Part shown: piece by piece, positions 1 through 7,055 of the stretch | Layout of the letters: every line of letters begins with the position of its first letter | How positions within the stretch are numbered: position 1 is the stretch's first letter | Source of the DNA: Acidobacteriaceae bacterium | GTDB lineage: Bacteria; Acidobacteriota; Vicinamibacteria; Vicinamibacterales; CAVVIG01 | Direction: 5' to 3' | Assembly (NCBI GenBank): GCA_031274845.1 | Contig: JAISPN010000155.1 | Coordinates: 1-15,518, forward strand | Length of the DNA: 15,518 bases | The notes under the pieces: model-generated | The model's database searches: none | What the model was told of the DNA's origin: nothing | Seen by the model: the letters and a program-made list of their open reading frames with translations, nothing else | Position numbers and translations under genes: made by a program

Positions 1-1758
1 CCGGAAGCGCTGCACCTCTATCGCCACAGCACGGCACACCTGCTGGCGGCCGCCGTCACGAATCTCTTCCCCGCCGTCCAGTGCGGGATCGGACCGGCGA
101 CCGACGAGGGGTTCTTCTACGACTTCGTCGTGCCGCGGCCGTTCGTGCCCGAGGATCTCGACGCCATCGAGCAGAAGATGCGCGAGTTGGCGTCGCACAA
201 CTTCGCGTACGAGCGTCAGTTGTGGCCACGCGAGGAAGCGAAAGCGTTTTTCGCCAAGCGGGGCGAACCGCTCAAGGTGCAACTCATCGACGAGAAAACC
301 GACGGCCAGTCCCATGTGTCCTGCTACACCATCAAGGACAAGGAGACCTTCGTCGATTTCTGCGTCGGCCCGCACGTTCCATCCACCGGCAAGCTGAAGG
401 CGTTCAAGCTGCTCAGCACGTCGAATGCCTACTGGAAAGGCGACGCGCGCAATCAGCCGATGCAGCGCGTCTACGGCACCGCCTTCTTCTCCGACAAGGA
501 GCTGAAGGCGCACCTCACGCAGATCGAAGAAGCCAAAAAGCGCGACCACCGCAAGGTGGGCAAGGAAATCGGCCTCTTCACTTTCCACCAGTGGGCGCCT
601 GGCGCGGCGTTCTGGCTCGACAAGGGGACGACGCTCTACCATACGCTCGCCAACTACATGCGCGGCGTGCTCTTCCCCGCCGGCTACGTCGAAGTGAAGA
701 CGCCGCTCATCTTCAACAAGGCGCTGTGGGAAACCTCCGGTCATTGGGCGCACTACATCAAGAACATGTTCCTCATCGCCGCCAACGACGGCGAGCAGAT
801 GGCGGTCAAGGCGATGAACTGCCCCGGCCACATGCTGGTCTTCGGGAGCGAGGTGCGCAGCTATCGCGACCTGCCGATCCGTCTGCACGAGCAGACGCCG
901 CTGCACCGCAACGAAGCGTCCGGCGTGTTCTCTGGGCTCACCCGCGTCCGCCAGTTCTCGCAAGACGATGCGCACTGTTTTGTGACACAGGAGCAAATCG
1001 GCGGCGAAGTCGAAGGGTTGCTGCGGCTCGTCCAGCAGGTGTACGACGACTTCGGCTTGCGGTACGAGGCCAAGCTGTCGACGCGTCCGCCCGATTTTCT
1101 CGGCGAGATCGCCACGTGGGATTCCGCGGAAGCGCAGCTCAAGGCGGCGCTCGAACGCGCGGGACAGGCGTACACGCTGAACGAAGGCGACGGCGCGTTC
1201 TACGGACCGAAGATCGACTTCACCATCATGGACGCCATCGGCCGGACGTGGCAGTGCGGCACGATTCAGCTCGACTACCAGATGCCGGCGCGTTTTGGCC
1301 TGAAATACGTCGGCGCCGACAACACCGAGCATCAGCCGGTGGTCATCCACCGCGCTATTTTCGGCAGCTTCGAGCGGTTCATCGCGATCCTGATCGAGCA
1401 CTTCGCCGGGGCGTTCCCGCTGTGGCTGGCGCCGGTGCAGGCGATTGTGCTCCCGATTGCGGATCGGCATCTCGAATACGCGCAGAACGTGCGCGGCGAA
1501 CTGAAGGCGGCCGGGTTGCGGATCGACCTCGATGATCGCCAGGAAAAGATTCAATATAAAATCCGGGAGGCGCAACTTCAGAAAATCCCTTACATGCTCG
1601 TCGTCGGGGACCGCGAAGCGGCGGAAGGCACGGTCTCCGTGCGTTCACGAATGGGTGGAGATCAGGGTGCGAGCCCGATCGCGGCATTTGCGGAAGCCGC
1701 GCGCGACGAAGTTGCGCGAAAATCCGTAGTCGTGTCTCAGGAACAGGTGCCGACCTAA
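1..1758 (+). CDS. thrS: Threonine-tRNA ligase, 5'-truncated by window edge
   Basis: Charges tRNA-Thr with threonine in the cytoplasm (class II aminoacyl-tRNA synthetase). The frame is open from base 1, so the true start lies upstream; 585 residues are visible. The editing domain shows HSTAH (visible residues 9-13) and FCVGPH (C121, H125), matching the E. coli editing residues H73/H77 and C182/H186. The catalytic domain shows MNCPGHM (C274), RNEASGVFSGLTRVR (motif 2, from R303), QDDAH (H325) and VVIHRAI (H450). C274, H325 and H450 match the zinc ligands C334, H385 and H511 of E. coli ThrS. The offset of about 60 means mainly the N-terminal TGS domain is missing from view. The C-terminal anticodon-binding domain is complete and the gene stops at TAA 1756-1758. 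It heads the thrS-infC-rpmI-rplT-pheS-pheT order common in bacteria. Confidence 0.98.
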   Translation, partial: PEALHLYRHSTAHLLAAAVTNLFPAVQCGIGPATDEGFFYDFVVPRPFVPEDLDAIEQKMRELASHNFAYERQLWPREEAKAFFAKRGEPLKVQLIDEKTDGQSHVSCYTIKDKETFVDFCVGPHVPSTGKLKAFKLLSTSNAYWKGDARNQPMQRVYGTAFFSDKELKAHLTQIEEAKKRDHRKVGKEIGLFTFHQWAPGAAFWLDKGTTLYHTLANYMRGVLFPAGYVEVKTPLIFNKALWETSGHWAHYIKNMFLIAANDGEQMAVKAMNCPGHMLVFGSEVRSYRDLPIRLHEQTPLHRNEASGVFSGLTRVRQFSQDDAHCFVTQEQIGGEVEGLLRLVQQVYDDFGLRYEAKLSTRPPDFLGEIATWDSAEAQLKAALERAGQAYTLNEGDGAFYGPKIDFTIMDAIGRTWQCGTIQLDYQMPARFGLKYVGADNTEHQPVVIHRAIFGSFERFIAILIEHFAGAFPLWLAPVQAIVLPIADRHLEYAQNVRGELKAAGLRIDLDDRQEKIQYKIREAQLQKIPYMLVVGDREAAEGTVSVRSRMGGDQGASPIAAFAEAARDEVARKSVVVSQEQVPT

Positions 1759-1769
1759 AGCGGTCGGTC

Positions 1770-1783
1770 AGGAGGTCGTTATC
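1770..1783 (+). promoter_or_regulatory. Strong Shine-Dalgarno and AUC start codon of infC
   Basis: AGGAGG at 1770-1775 is followed after 5 nt by ATC at 1781, which begins the IF3 reading frame (I-A-F-D-R-G-P-R). No ATG, GTG or TTG lies in frame between this site and the ATG at 1889, which is inside the conserved IF3 N-domain. A near-consensus Shine-Dalgarno paired with a non-canonical AUU/AUC start is the known arrangement for infC. IF3 rejects such starts, so it limits its own synthesis. Confidence 0.8.
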
Positions 1784-2362
1784 GCTTTCGACAGAGGACC
1801 GCGCCGGGACGATCGCGTTCGCGTCAACGAGCGCATCCGCGTCAGGGAAATCCGCGTCATCGATGACACGGGGCAACAGCTGGGGATCATGCCACCGCCG
1901 CAGGCGTTGGGGATTGCGAAGCAGAAAGGGCTCGATCTCGTCGAGATCTCGCCCACGGCGAACCCGCCGGTCTGCCGCATCATGGACTTCGGCAAGTACC
2001 AGTACCAGGAGCAGAAGCGCGCGCGCGAGGCCCGCAAGCACCAGAAGGTCATCGAGGTCAAAGAGATCAAGTTCCGTCCGAAAGTGGACGAACACGACTA
2101 CCAGTTCAAGAAGAAGCACATCGAGCGCTTCCTCGAGGACGGCGACAAGGTGAAGGCGACGATCTTCTTCCGCGGACGCGAAATGGCGCACCCGGAAATC
2201 GGCCGCCGGATTCTCGAACGGTTGATCGAGGATCTGACGGAGGTGGCGATGGCCGAAGCGATGCCACGACTCGAAGGCAACCAGATGCACACCATCCTGA
2301 GCCGAAAGCCGGTGGGTGGGGGTAAAGGAAAACCGGCGCCGAAACCGGCGCCAGCGCAGTAG
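1781..2362 (+). CDS. infC: Translation initiation factor IF-3
   Basis: IF-3 binds the 30S subunit, prevents premature 50S joining and checks start-codon/initiator-tRNA pairing. With the AUC start at 1781 the protein is 193 aa. The N-domain contains RVNERIRVREIRVID and LGIAKQKGLDLVEISP, the linker contains CRIMDFGKYQYQEQKR, and the C-domain contains KEIKFRPKVDEHDYQFK, FFRGREMAHPEIGRRIL and EGNQMHTILSRK. A start at ATG 1889 would delete about 36 N-domain residues that align with the family, so AUC is preferred. The last 15 or so residues are a Gly/Lys/Pro/Ala tail (GGGKGKPAPKPAPAQ) beyond the usual end of the fold. The gene sits 22 nt after thrS and 27 nt before rpmI, within one operon. Autoregulation by start-codon discrimination is expected from family knowledge. 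Confidence 0.95.
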   Translation: MAFDRGPRRDDRVRVNERIRVREIRVIDDTGQQLGIMPPPQALGIAKQKGLDLVEISPTANPPVCRIMDFGKYQYQEQKRAREARKHQKVIEVKEIKFRPKVDEHDYQFKKKHIERFLEDGDKVKATIFFRGREMAHPEIGRRILERLIEDLTEVAMAEAMPRLEGNQMHTILSRKPVGGGKGKPAPKPAPAQ

Positions 2363-2389
2363 AGCACGACAGAAACAGAGAACCTCAAG

Positions 2390-2593
2390 ATGCCAAAGCA
2401 GAAGATCAAGAGCCACCGTGGCGCCGCCAAGCGCTTCAAGCGGACGAAAAGCGGCAAGTTTCTCCGCAGCAAAGCGTTCAAGCGCCACATCCTGAGCAGC
2501 AAGACCACCAAGCGTAAGCGCGCGCTCCGCGGCACCACCGTCGTTGCCGATGCGGATGCGGCCAAGCTCGCGCGGATGCTGCCGTACAAATAA
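2390..2593 (+). CDS. rpmI: 50S ribosomal protein L35
   Basis: A small, highly basic ribosomal protein of the large subunit. The 67-aa product has the family's typical length and sequence: MPKQKIKSHRGAAKRF at the N-terminus, FKRTKSGKFLRSKAFKRHIL in the middle, and a C-terminal VADADAAKLARMLPYK segment. The ATG at 2390 gives the standard MPK start; the upstream Shine-Dalgarno is weak (GAGAA about 10 nt before), suggesting coupling to infC. It lies between infC and rplT, the standard order in bacteria. Confidence 0.97.
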   Translation: MPKQKIKSHRGAAKRFKRTKSGKFLRSKAFKRHILSSKTTKRKRALRGTTVVADADAAKLARMLPYK

Positions 2594-2623
2594 GAGCCTA
2601 GAGTTTTCGGGAGTGAGTGAGAA

Positions 2624-3004
2624 ATGCCACGCGTAAAACGAGGAACAGTCCGCCGGGCCAAGCGCAAGAAACTGCTGGGGCTGGCGAAAGGCTACTACGC
2701 CAACAAGAGCAAGCTCTATCGGGCTGCCAAAGAGTCGGTCGACACGGCGCTGAAGTATGCGTTCGTCGGCCGGCGTAACAAGAAGCGCGACTTCCGCCGT
2801 CTGTGGGTGGTGCGCATCAACGCCGCCGCGCGCGAGAACGGCCTCACCTACGGTCAGCTCATCAGCGGCCTCAAGGCGGCTGGCGTGACGCTCGATCGCA
2901 AGAGCCTCTCGGAACTCGCCGTGTCGAGTCCGGCGGCCTTCGCGACGCTCGCCACGCGTGCGAAGAGCGCCGCCACGCCAGCCAAGGCGTCGGCCACCGC
3001 CTGA
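2624..3004 (+). CDS. rplT: 50S ribosomal protein L20
   Basis: L20 binds 23S rRNA early in 50S assembly; in several bacteria it also represses its own operon by binding the mRNA. The 126-aa product begins MPRVKRGTVRRAKRKK and contains the family signatures AKGYYANKSKLYRAAKE, YAFVGRRNKKRDFR and LWVVRINAAARENGLTYGQL, then LKAAGVTLDRKSLSELA. GGGAGTGAG about 6-14 nt upstream of the ATG supplies a Shine-Dalgarno. It is slightly longer than typical (about 118 aa) because of an Ala/Lys/Thr-rich C-terminal tail (AKSAATPAKASATA). The 30-nt gap after rpmI and 26-nt gap before pheS indicate one transcript. I saw no obvious L20-binding leader in these short gaps. Confidence 0.97.
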   Translation: MPRVKRGTVRRAKRKKLLGLAKGYYANKSKLYRAAKESVDTALKYAFVGRRNKKRDFRRLWVVRINAAARENGLTYGQLISGLKAAGVTLDRKSLSELAVSSPAAFATLATRAKSAATPAKASATA

Positions 3005-3030
3005 CACTCGACGTCAAGGGTCGGTCTTCG

Positions 3031-4095
3031 ATGAGTCTGCCCGACGAATCCACTGTGCGAGCCGCGCTCGCACAGTTCGAAGCCGACCTTGCCGCCGCGC
3101 CGTCGCTCCGCGACGCGCAATCGGTCCGCGACAAATATCTCGGCCGCAAAAACAGCGTCGTCGCGGGCTGGATGCAGTTGATCGGCAGTGCCCCTGCCGA
3201 TCAAAAGAAACTCATCGGCCGCTACGCCAACGAACTCAAACAGCACATCGAGGCCCGCTGGGACACCTACCAGTCCGCCGCCGAGGCTAACCTGCGCCCG
3301 GCCGGCGCCGTCGACGTCACGCTCCCCGGCCGCCAGCCACGTCTTGGACATCCGCATCCGTTGACCCTCGTGCGCACGCGCATGGAAGCGGTCTTCACGC
3401 GCATGGGCTTCTCGATCGTCGAAGGTCCGGAAATCGAAGACGAGTGGCACTGTTTCGACGCGCTGAACATGCCGGCCGAGCACCCCGCGCGCGACATGCA
3501 GGACACGCTGTATCTCGCCTCGCCGGTCTGCGGCGAATCGGGGCGTCCCGATGATCGGCGCACGATGCTGCGCACGCATACCTCGTCGATCCAGATCCGC
3601 TACATGCAAACGCACCAGCCGCCGATCCGCATCGTCGCGCCGGGACGCGTGTACCGCCGGGACGATCTCGACCTGACGCACACGCCGATGTTCACGCAGA
3701 TGGAAGGGCTGGTCGTCGGCGAAGGCATCTCGCTGGCGGACCTCAAGGGGACGCTGCTCGCCTTCGCGCGCGACATGTTCTCCGAGCGCGCCCGCGTTCG
3801 CTTCCGCCCAAGCTTTTTTCCGTACACCGAGCCGAGCGCGGAAGTCGATCTGAGCTGCTGGCAGTGCGACGGGCAAGGCTGCGCGATGTGCAAGCAGACC
3901 GGCTGGATTGAAATCGGCGGGAGCGGCATGGTGCACCCGAGCGTGTTCGAAGCGGTTGGCTACGATCCGGAACGCTACACCGGCTTTGCGTTCGGCATCG
4001 GTATCGAACGCGTCGCCATCCTGCGGCATCAAGTGCAGGACATCCGGCTGTTCTTCGAGAACGATCTCAGGTTCCTGGAACAGTTTCCCTACTGA
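3031..4095 (+). CDS. pheS: Phenylalanine-tRNA ligase alpha subunit
   Basis: Catalytic subunit of the alpha2-beta2 enzyme that charges tRNA-Phe (class IIc). The 354-aa protein starts at ATG 3031; AAGGG at 3016-3020 is a modest Shine-Dalgarno. The frame runs farther upstream, but that part overlaps rplT and resembles nothing in the family. The N-terminal 90 or so residues form the coiled-coil tRNA-binding arm. Catalytic-core motifs are LGHPHPLTLVRTRMEAVF, GFSIVEGPEIEDEWHCFDAL, LRTHTSSIQIRYM, GRVYRRDDLDLTHTPMFTQM, RFRPSFFPYTEPSAEVD and GFAFGIGIERVAIL (motif 3). Two CxxC pairs (C276/C279 and C284/C287) form a possible metal knuckle, a variant also known in Firmicutes and other PheS proteins. The gene lies 21 nt before pheT, so stoichiometric co-expression is expected. 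Confidence 0.97.
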   Translation: MSLPDESTVRAALAQFEADLAAAPSLRDAQSVRDKYLGRKNSVVAGWMQLIGSAPADQKKLIGRYANELKQHIEARWDTYQSAAEANLRPAGAVDVTLPGRQPRLGHPHPLTLVRTRMEAVFTRMGFSIVEGPEIEDEWHCFDALNMPAEHPARDMQDTLYLASPVCGESGRPDDRRTMLRTHTSSIQIRYMQTHQPPIRIVAPGRVYRRDDLDLTHTPMFTQMEGLVVGEGISLADLKGTLLAFARDMFSERARVRFRPSFFPYTEPSAEVDLSCWQCDGQGCAMCKQTGWIEIGGSGMVHPSVFEAVGYDPERYTGFAFGIGIERVAILRHQVQDIRLFFENDLRFLEQFPY

Positions 4096-4116
4096 CGGAC
4101 GCGCCTTTTCGCCACC

Positions 4117-6183
4117 ATGAAACTCCTCCTGTCCTGGGTACGTGACTTCGTTGACGTCACCGCGCCGGCCGGCGAGATCGCCGGAAAGCTCGCGCTGCGC
4201 GGATTCGAAGTCGCGTCCATCGAGACGCTCGGCGATGACGACGCGGTCATCGATTTCGAGGTGACCGCCAATCGCCCCGACTGCCTCAGCGTCCTTGGAT
4301 TCGCGCGCGAACTCGGCACGCTCTACGACCTCCCCGTCCGATCGCTCGGCGCCTCAGACCGCACACGCACGCTGGACACCACGGTTGGCAGTAACGACAG
4401 CATCCGCGTGACGGTTGAAGACACCGAGCTCTGTCCACGCTATGCGGCCGCCGTCGCGGACATCACGAATGTCCCGACGCCGCCGTGGATGGTCGAGCGC
4501 CTGCACGCCGCTGGCGTCCGGCCGATCAGCATCAGCGTCGACATCACCAATTACGTGCTGATGGAACTCGGTCAACCGATGCACGCCTTCGACATCAACT
4601 GTCTCGACGGCGGAGAAATCCGTGTGCGGCGCGCGCGTCACGGCGAAACGATCGACACGCTCGACGCCGTCACGCGGACGCTTGATTCCGACATGCTCGT
4701 CATCGCCGACGCGAAGACGCCGCAGGCGGTCGCGGGCGTGATGGGGGGCGCGCGCTCCGAGGTCTCTTCCTCGACGAAGCGAATCGTGTTCGAGAGCGCC
4801 ACCTTCAAGCCCGCGTCGGTTCGTCGCACGAGCAAAAAGCTGAACCTCAAAACCGAAGCGTCCTCACGCTTTGAGCGTGGCGCGGATGTGAACGCGCCGG
4901 TGCTCGGACTGCAACGCGCCCTCGCGTTGCTGCAACAGGCTGGCGCCGGTCACGCGCACGGAAAGATCGTCGATTGCTATCCGCATCCACGGACGCCGCA
5001 AACGCTGCTGCTCCGCCGCTCACGTCTCGCGCGGCTGCTCGGTCTCACCGTTCCGGATCTCGATGTCGTGCGTATTCTCGAAGGGCTTGGCTTCGGCGTC
5101 GCAGTCACGAGCGACGGCTGGATGGCAACCGTCCCAACGTTTCGCGTCGATGTCTCCAGAGAAGTCGATCTCATCGAAGAGGTCGGCCGCCACTACGGAT
5201 TCGATCGATTGGAGGCGGCGTTCCCGCCAATGGCGACGGCAACCGCGCCGCCCGATCCCCGCACCGCGCGCGACCAGCGCGTGCGCCACGTGCTCCTCGC
5301 GTCAGGACTCTCGGAAGCGGTCACCTTCGGTTTCATCGAAGAAGCCGCCGCTGCCCCGTTCGCCGCGAGCAGCGAAGGAGCGTCCCTCGTCGCCGTGGCG
5401 AATCCGCTCTCGGCGAAGTTCGACACGCTGCGTCCGTCCCTCTTGCCGGGACTGCTCGGCGCCGTCGCGCACAACCGGAGGCACGGGCGGCGAGAGGTCG
5501 CGCTCTTCGAGATCGGCGCGCGCTTCACGCCTGAGGCTGGCGAAACACGCGGCGTCGCAATCGCCTGGACCGGCGCCGCCAACAGCGAACACTGGTCCGC
5601 GCCGCCGCGCGAGGTCGACTTCTTCGATCTCAAAGGTGTCGTCGGCGCGCTCGCCGATGCGCTCGATCGAACGGTACACATCGAAGCGACGGAACGCGCG
5701 TTCCTCGTCCGTGGACGCTCCGCGCGGATCGTGGCTCACGGCGTGGAGCACGGCGTGCTCGGCCAGATCGTCCCGCCGCTCGCCGAACGCGCGGGCGCGC
5801 CCGCGCACGATGCGGTCTACGTCGCCGAACTCAATCTCGACAGCATCGCGGCATTGGTACCCGAGCGGCGCGATGCCATCGACGCGCTGCCGCGGTACCC
5901 ATCCGTCGTCCGCGATCTCTCGATCATCGTCCCGGATGCCTTGCCTGCGGAGATCATTCGTGACACCATTCAATCGGCCGCCGATACGCCTGTGGCGCCT
6001 CTGGCGGCCATCGCCTTTTTCGATCGCTACAAGGGAAAAGGCGTGCCCGATGGATCCATCAGCCTGTCCGTGCGGCTCACGTTTCAAGCCGCCGACCGGA
6101 CCTTGACCGACGCCGACGTGCAAACGGCGTTCGAACGAATTCTTTTGGCGCTCGTGCGAGAGCATGGCGCCGTGCAACGGTGA
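4117..6183 (+). CDS. pheT: Phenylalanine-tRNA ligase beta subunit, short form lacking the tRNA-binding OB domain
   Basis: Structural and editing subunit of phenylalanyl-tRNA synthetase. The start is ATG 4117 (MKLLLSWVRDFVD), giving 688 aa, versus about 795-800 aa in E. coli and most bacteria. Domain B1 begins normally up to RGFEVASIETLG (about residue 39), then jumps directly to DDAVIDFEVTANRPDCLSVL. The roughly 110-residue EMAP/OB-type tRNA-binding insertion (B2), including the expected HPNADKL-type motif, is absent. The frame is continuous there, so this is a clean deletion rather than a frameshift. The B3/B4 editing domain (ISVDITNYVLMELGQPMHAF), the B5 domain (VDVSREVDLIEEVGRHYGFD), the core-like region and the C-terminal FDX-ACB domain (LPRYPSVVRDLSIIVPD to LTDADVQTAFERIL) all look intact. 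The stop TGA overlaps a candidate ATG of the next gene. Confidence 0.96.
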   Translation: MKLLLSWVRDFVDVTAPAGEIAGKLALRGFEVASIETLGDDDAVIDFEVTANRPDCLSVLGFARELGTLYDLPVRSLGASDRTRTLDTTVGSNDSIRVTVEDTELCPRYAAAVADITNVPTPPWMVERLHAAGVRPISISVDITNYVLMELGQPMHAFDINCLDGGEIRVRRARHGETIDTLDAVTRTLDSDMLVIADAKTPQAVAGVMGGARSEVSSSTKRIVFESATFKPASVRRTSKKLNLKTEASSRFERGADVNAPVLGLQRALALLQQAGAGHAHGKIVDCYPHPRTPQTLLLRRSRLARLLGLTVPDLDVVRILEGLGFGVAVTSDGWMATVPTFRVDVSREVDLIEEVGRHYGFDRLEAAFPPMATATAPPDPRTARDQRVRHVLLASGLSEAVTFGFIEEAAAAPFAASSEGASLVAVANPLSAKFDTLRPSLLPGLLGAVAHNRRHGRREVALFEIGARFTPEAGETRGVAIAWTGAANSEHWSAPPREVDFFDLKGVVGALADALDRTVHIEATERAFLVRGRSARIVAHGVEHGVLGQIVPPLAERAGAPAHDAVYVAELNLDSIAALVPERRDAIDALPRYPSVVRDLSIIVPDALPAEIIRDTIQSAADTPVAPLAAIAFFDRYKGKGVPDGSISLSVRLTFQAADRTLTDADVQTAFERILLALVREHGAVQR

Positions 6184-6188
6184 TGTTC

Positions 6189-6467
6189 ATGGCAAAAACG
6201 GCAACCCGGAGCGTCGATCTCGAACCGATCGATCGGCTTGAGGAAAAAATGAAGCGGCTGGTCTCGCTCGTCGAGCGGATGAAAGCCGAGCACGCGGAAG
6301 CGGTCGAAGAGAACCGGCGGCTCACGCTGGAACTCGACACGCTGCGCGATCGCATGTCCGCCAGCGAAACGCTCAACGGCGAGCTCGTCACGCTGCGCGA
6401 AGAACGCGAAGTCATCCGGTCGCGCGTCGGTGAGATGCTCGACCAGTTGGAGGCGCTCAACCTGTAG
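6189..6467 (+). CDS. Small coiled-coil protein, ZapB-like cell-division factor
   Basis: A 92-aa protein that is almost entirely heptad-rich, charged alpha-helix from about residue 10 to the end (for example IDRLEEKMKRLVSLVERMK, then ENRRLTLELDTLRDRM and LREEREVIRSRVGEMLDQLE). It has no signal peptide or membrane segment. Small coiled coils directly before zapA are usually ZapB-like partners that tie ZapA-FtsZ rings together; the assignment here rests on shape and context, not a diagnostic motif. The chosen ATG 6189 has GGTGA at 6179-6183, 5 nt upstream. An alternative ATG at 6183 shares its A with the pheT stop (TGATG), a classic coupling arrangement, and would add two residues. Either start makes translation dependent on pheT. 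It lies 7 nt before zapA. Confidence 0.75.
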   Translation: MAKTATRSVDLEPIDRLEEKMKRLVSLVERMKAEHAEAVEENRRLTLELDTLRDRMSASETLNGELVTLREEREVIRSRVGEMLDQLEALNL

Positions 6468-6474
6468 GTGCGTG

Positions 6475-6804
6475 GTGGCGGAGCACGGACGCGTCATTCC
6501 CGTCGAGATTCATGGTCAGCGATATCCGATTCGGAGCTCGCTTGAGCCGGAGTACGTCGCACGTCTGGCCCAGTATGTCGACGAGCGCATCCGCGCCGTC
6601 GCCGAGACGACGCCAACGGGCGATTCGGTCCGGTTGACGGTGCTTGCGGCGCTCAATATCGCCGACGAACTCTTTCGCCGCCGCGACTCCGATCACACGC
6701 GGTACGGCGAGATCGCCGAGCGCACGAGTGAAATCGAACGTCTGCTCGATCGTCTGCTCATGACCTCACCCGGCTCTATTGAACCGGGCCCTCGTCTCGA
6801 CTAG
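6475..6804 (+). CDS. zapA: Cell division protein ZapA
   Basis: ZapA is a cytoplasmic protein that binds FtsZ and promotes bundling of FtsZ filaments at the division site. The predicted 109-aa protein has the ZapA N-terminal fold (RVIPVEIHGQRYPIRSSLEP, then EYVARLAQYVDERIRAVAE), the VRLTVLAALNIADELFRRR helix typical of the family, and a C-terminal coiled-coil helix (IAERTSEIERLLDRLL). No ATG fits; GTG 6475 is chosen because AGG at 6466-6468 lies 6 nt upstream, while GTG 6472 is an alternative one codon earlier. The upstream ZapB-like gene and the downstream 6S RNA match the zapA-ssrS neighbourhood known in Proteobacteria. Confidence 0.93.
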   Translation: MAEHGRVIPVEIHGQRYPIRSSLEPEYVARLAQYVDERIRAVAETTPTGDSVRLTVLAALNIADELFRRRDSDHTRYGEIAERTSEIERLLDRLLMTSPGSIEPGPRLD

Positions 6805-6807
6805 GAT
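6779..6807 (+). promoter_or_regulatory. Candidate sigma-70 promoter for 6S RNA
   Basis: TTGAAC at 6779-6784 (4 of 6 to TTGACA) and TAGGAT at 6802-6807 (4 of 6 to TATAAT) are separated by exactly 17 nt. The predicted transcription start is near 6814, just before the left strand of the 6S closing stem. The promoter overlaps the last codons and stop of zapA, so 6S RNA could be made independently of the operon. No experimental support is available from the sequence alone. Confidence 0.5.
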
Positions 6808-6813
6808 CGGTGA

Positions 6814-7000
6814 GCGTTAAGACCCTGCTTTGCACGTGATGGTGGTAGGCTCGTTTGAGCCAACGTTTTATCCTAAGTGAGCCGTGACGCTGTGTGGTGT
6901 GCATGCCTCTGCGCGAGGAAGCCTGAAGCACAGCTTTTCCAAAGCGGTTCCACCTGCTTACGCAGGTTCATCGACCTCCCCACACGGTAAAGCGGGGCCT
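6814..7000 (+). ncRNA. ssrS: 6S RNA
   Basis: 6S RNA mimics an open promoter, binds housekeeping RNA polymerase and tunes transcription in stationary phase. The region is non-coding and about 187 nt, close to the 184 nt of E. coli 6S. Its ends pair: CCCTGCTTTGC (6823-6833) with GGTAAAGCGGGG (6986-6997), extended inward by GTGG.AGG pairing with CCT..CCAC. The apical arm has GCTGTG (6889-6894) pairing with CACAGC (6929-6934) and contains GCATGC, CCTC/GAGG and AAGCCTGAA. This closely resembles the E. coli arm GCATGCTCGG...CCGAGAAGCCTTAA. The 5' side has TTGAGCCAACGTTTTA (E. coli: CTGAGCCGATATTT), and the 3' side of the bubble has a small hairpin ACCTGC-TTAC-GCAGGT at about 6952-6967. Its place after zapA agrees with ssrS synteny. 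The exact ends are estimates. Confidence 0.87.
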
Positions 7001-7033
7001 TTTCGTTCCGCTTCCCTCCACGACACTGATGTT

Positions 7034-7055
7034 CGCGGGACACCGTTTTCCCGCG
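7034..7055 (+). repeat. Inverted repeat between 6S RNA and rny
   Basis: CGCGGGA (7034-7040) and TCCCGCG (7049-7055) form a perfect 7-bp stem with an 8-nt loop. No U-run follows, so it is not a canonical intrinsic terminator. It lies in the probable rny leader, 41 nt before the start codon, and could be an RNA-stability or processing element. RNase Y autoregulating its own message is only speculation. Confidence 0.35.

Noticed and set aside
81..1535. Long open frame in a second frame across thrS
   Set aside because: Arg/Ala-rich translation with no domain logic; the frame beginning at base 1 encodes a complete ThrRS pattern. It is a GC-rich shadow frame.
1379..3007. 542-codon minus-strand open frame opposite thrS/infC/rpmI/rplT
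   Set aside because: It lies antisense to four certain genes and its translation has no recognisable domains; long antisense frames are expected in GC-rich coding DNA.
2854..4032. 392-codon minus-strand open frame opposite pheS
   Set aside because: Antisense shadow of a confidently identified gene, no recognisable domain.
4117..4320. Possible frameshift explaining the short pheT
   Set aside because: The frame is continuous through the junction and both flanks match PheT, so a clean domain absence is the better explanation.
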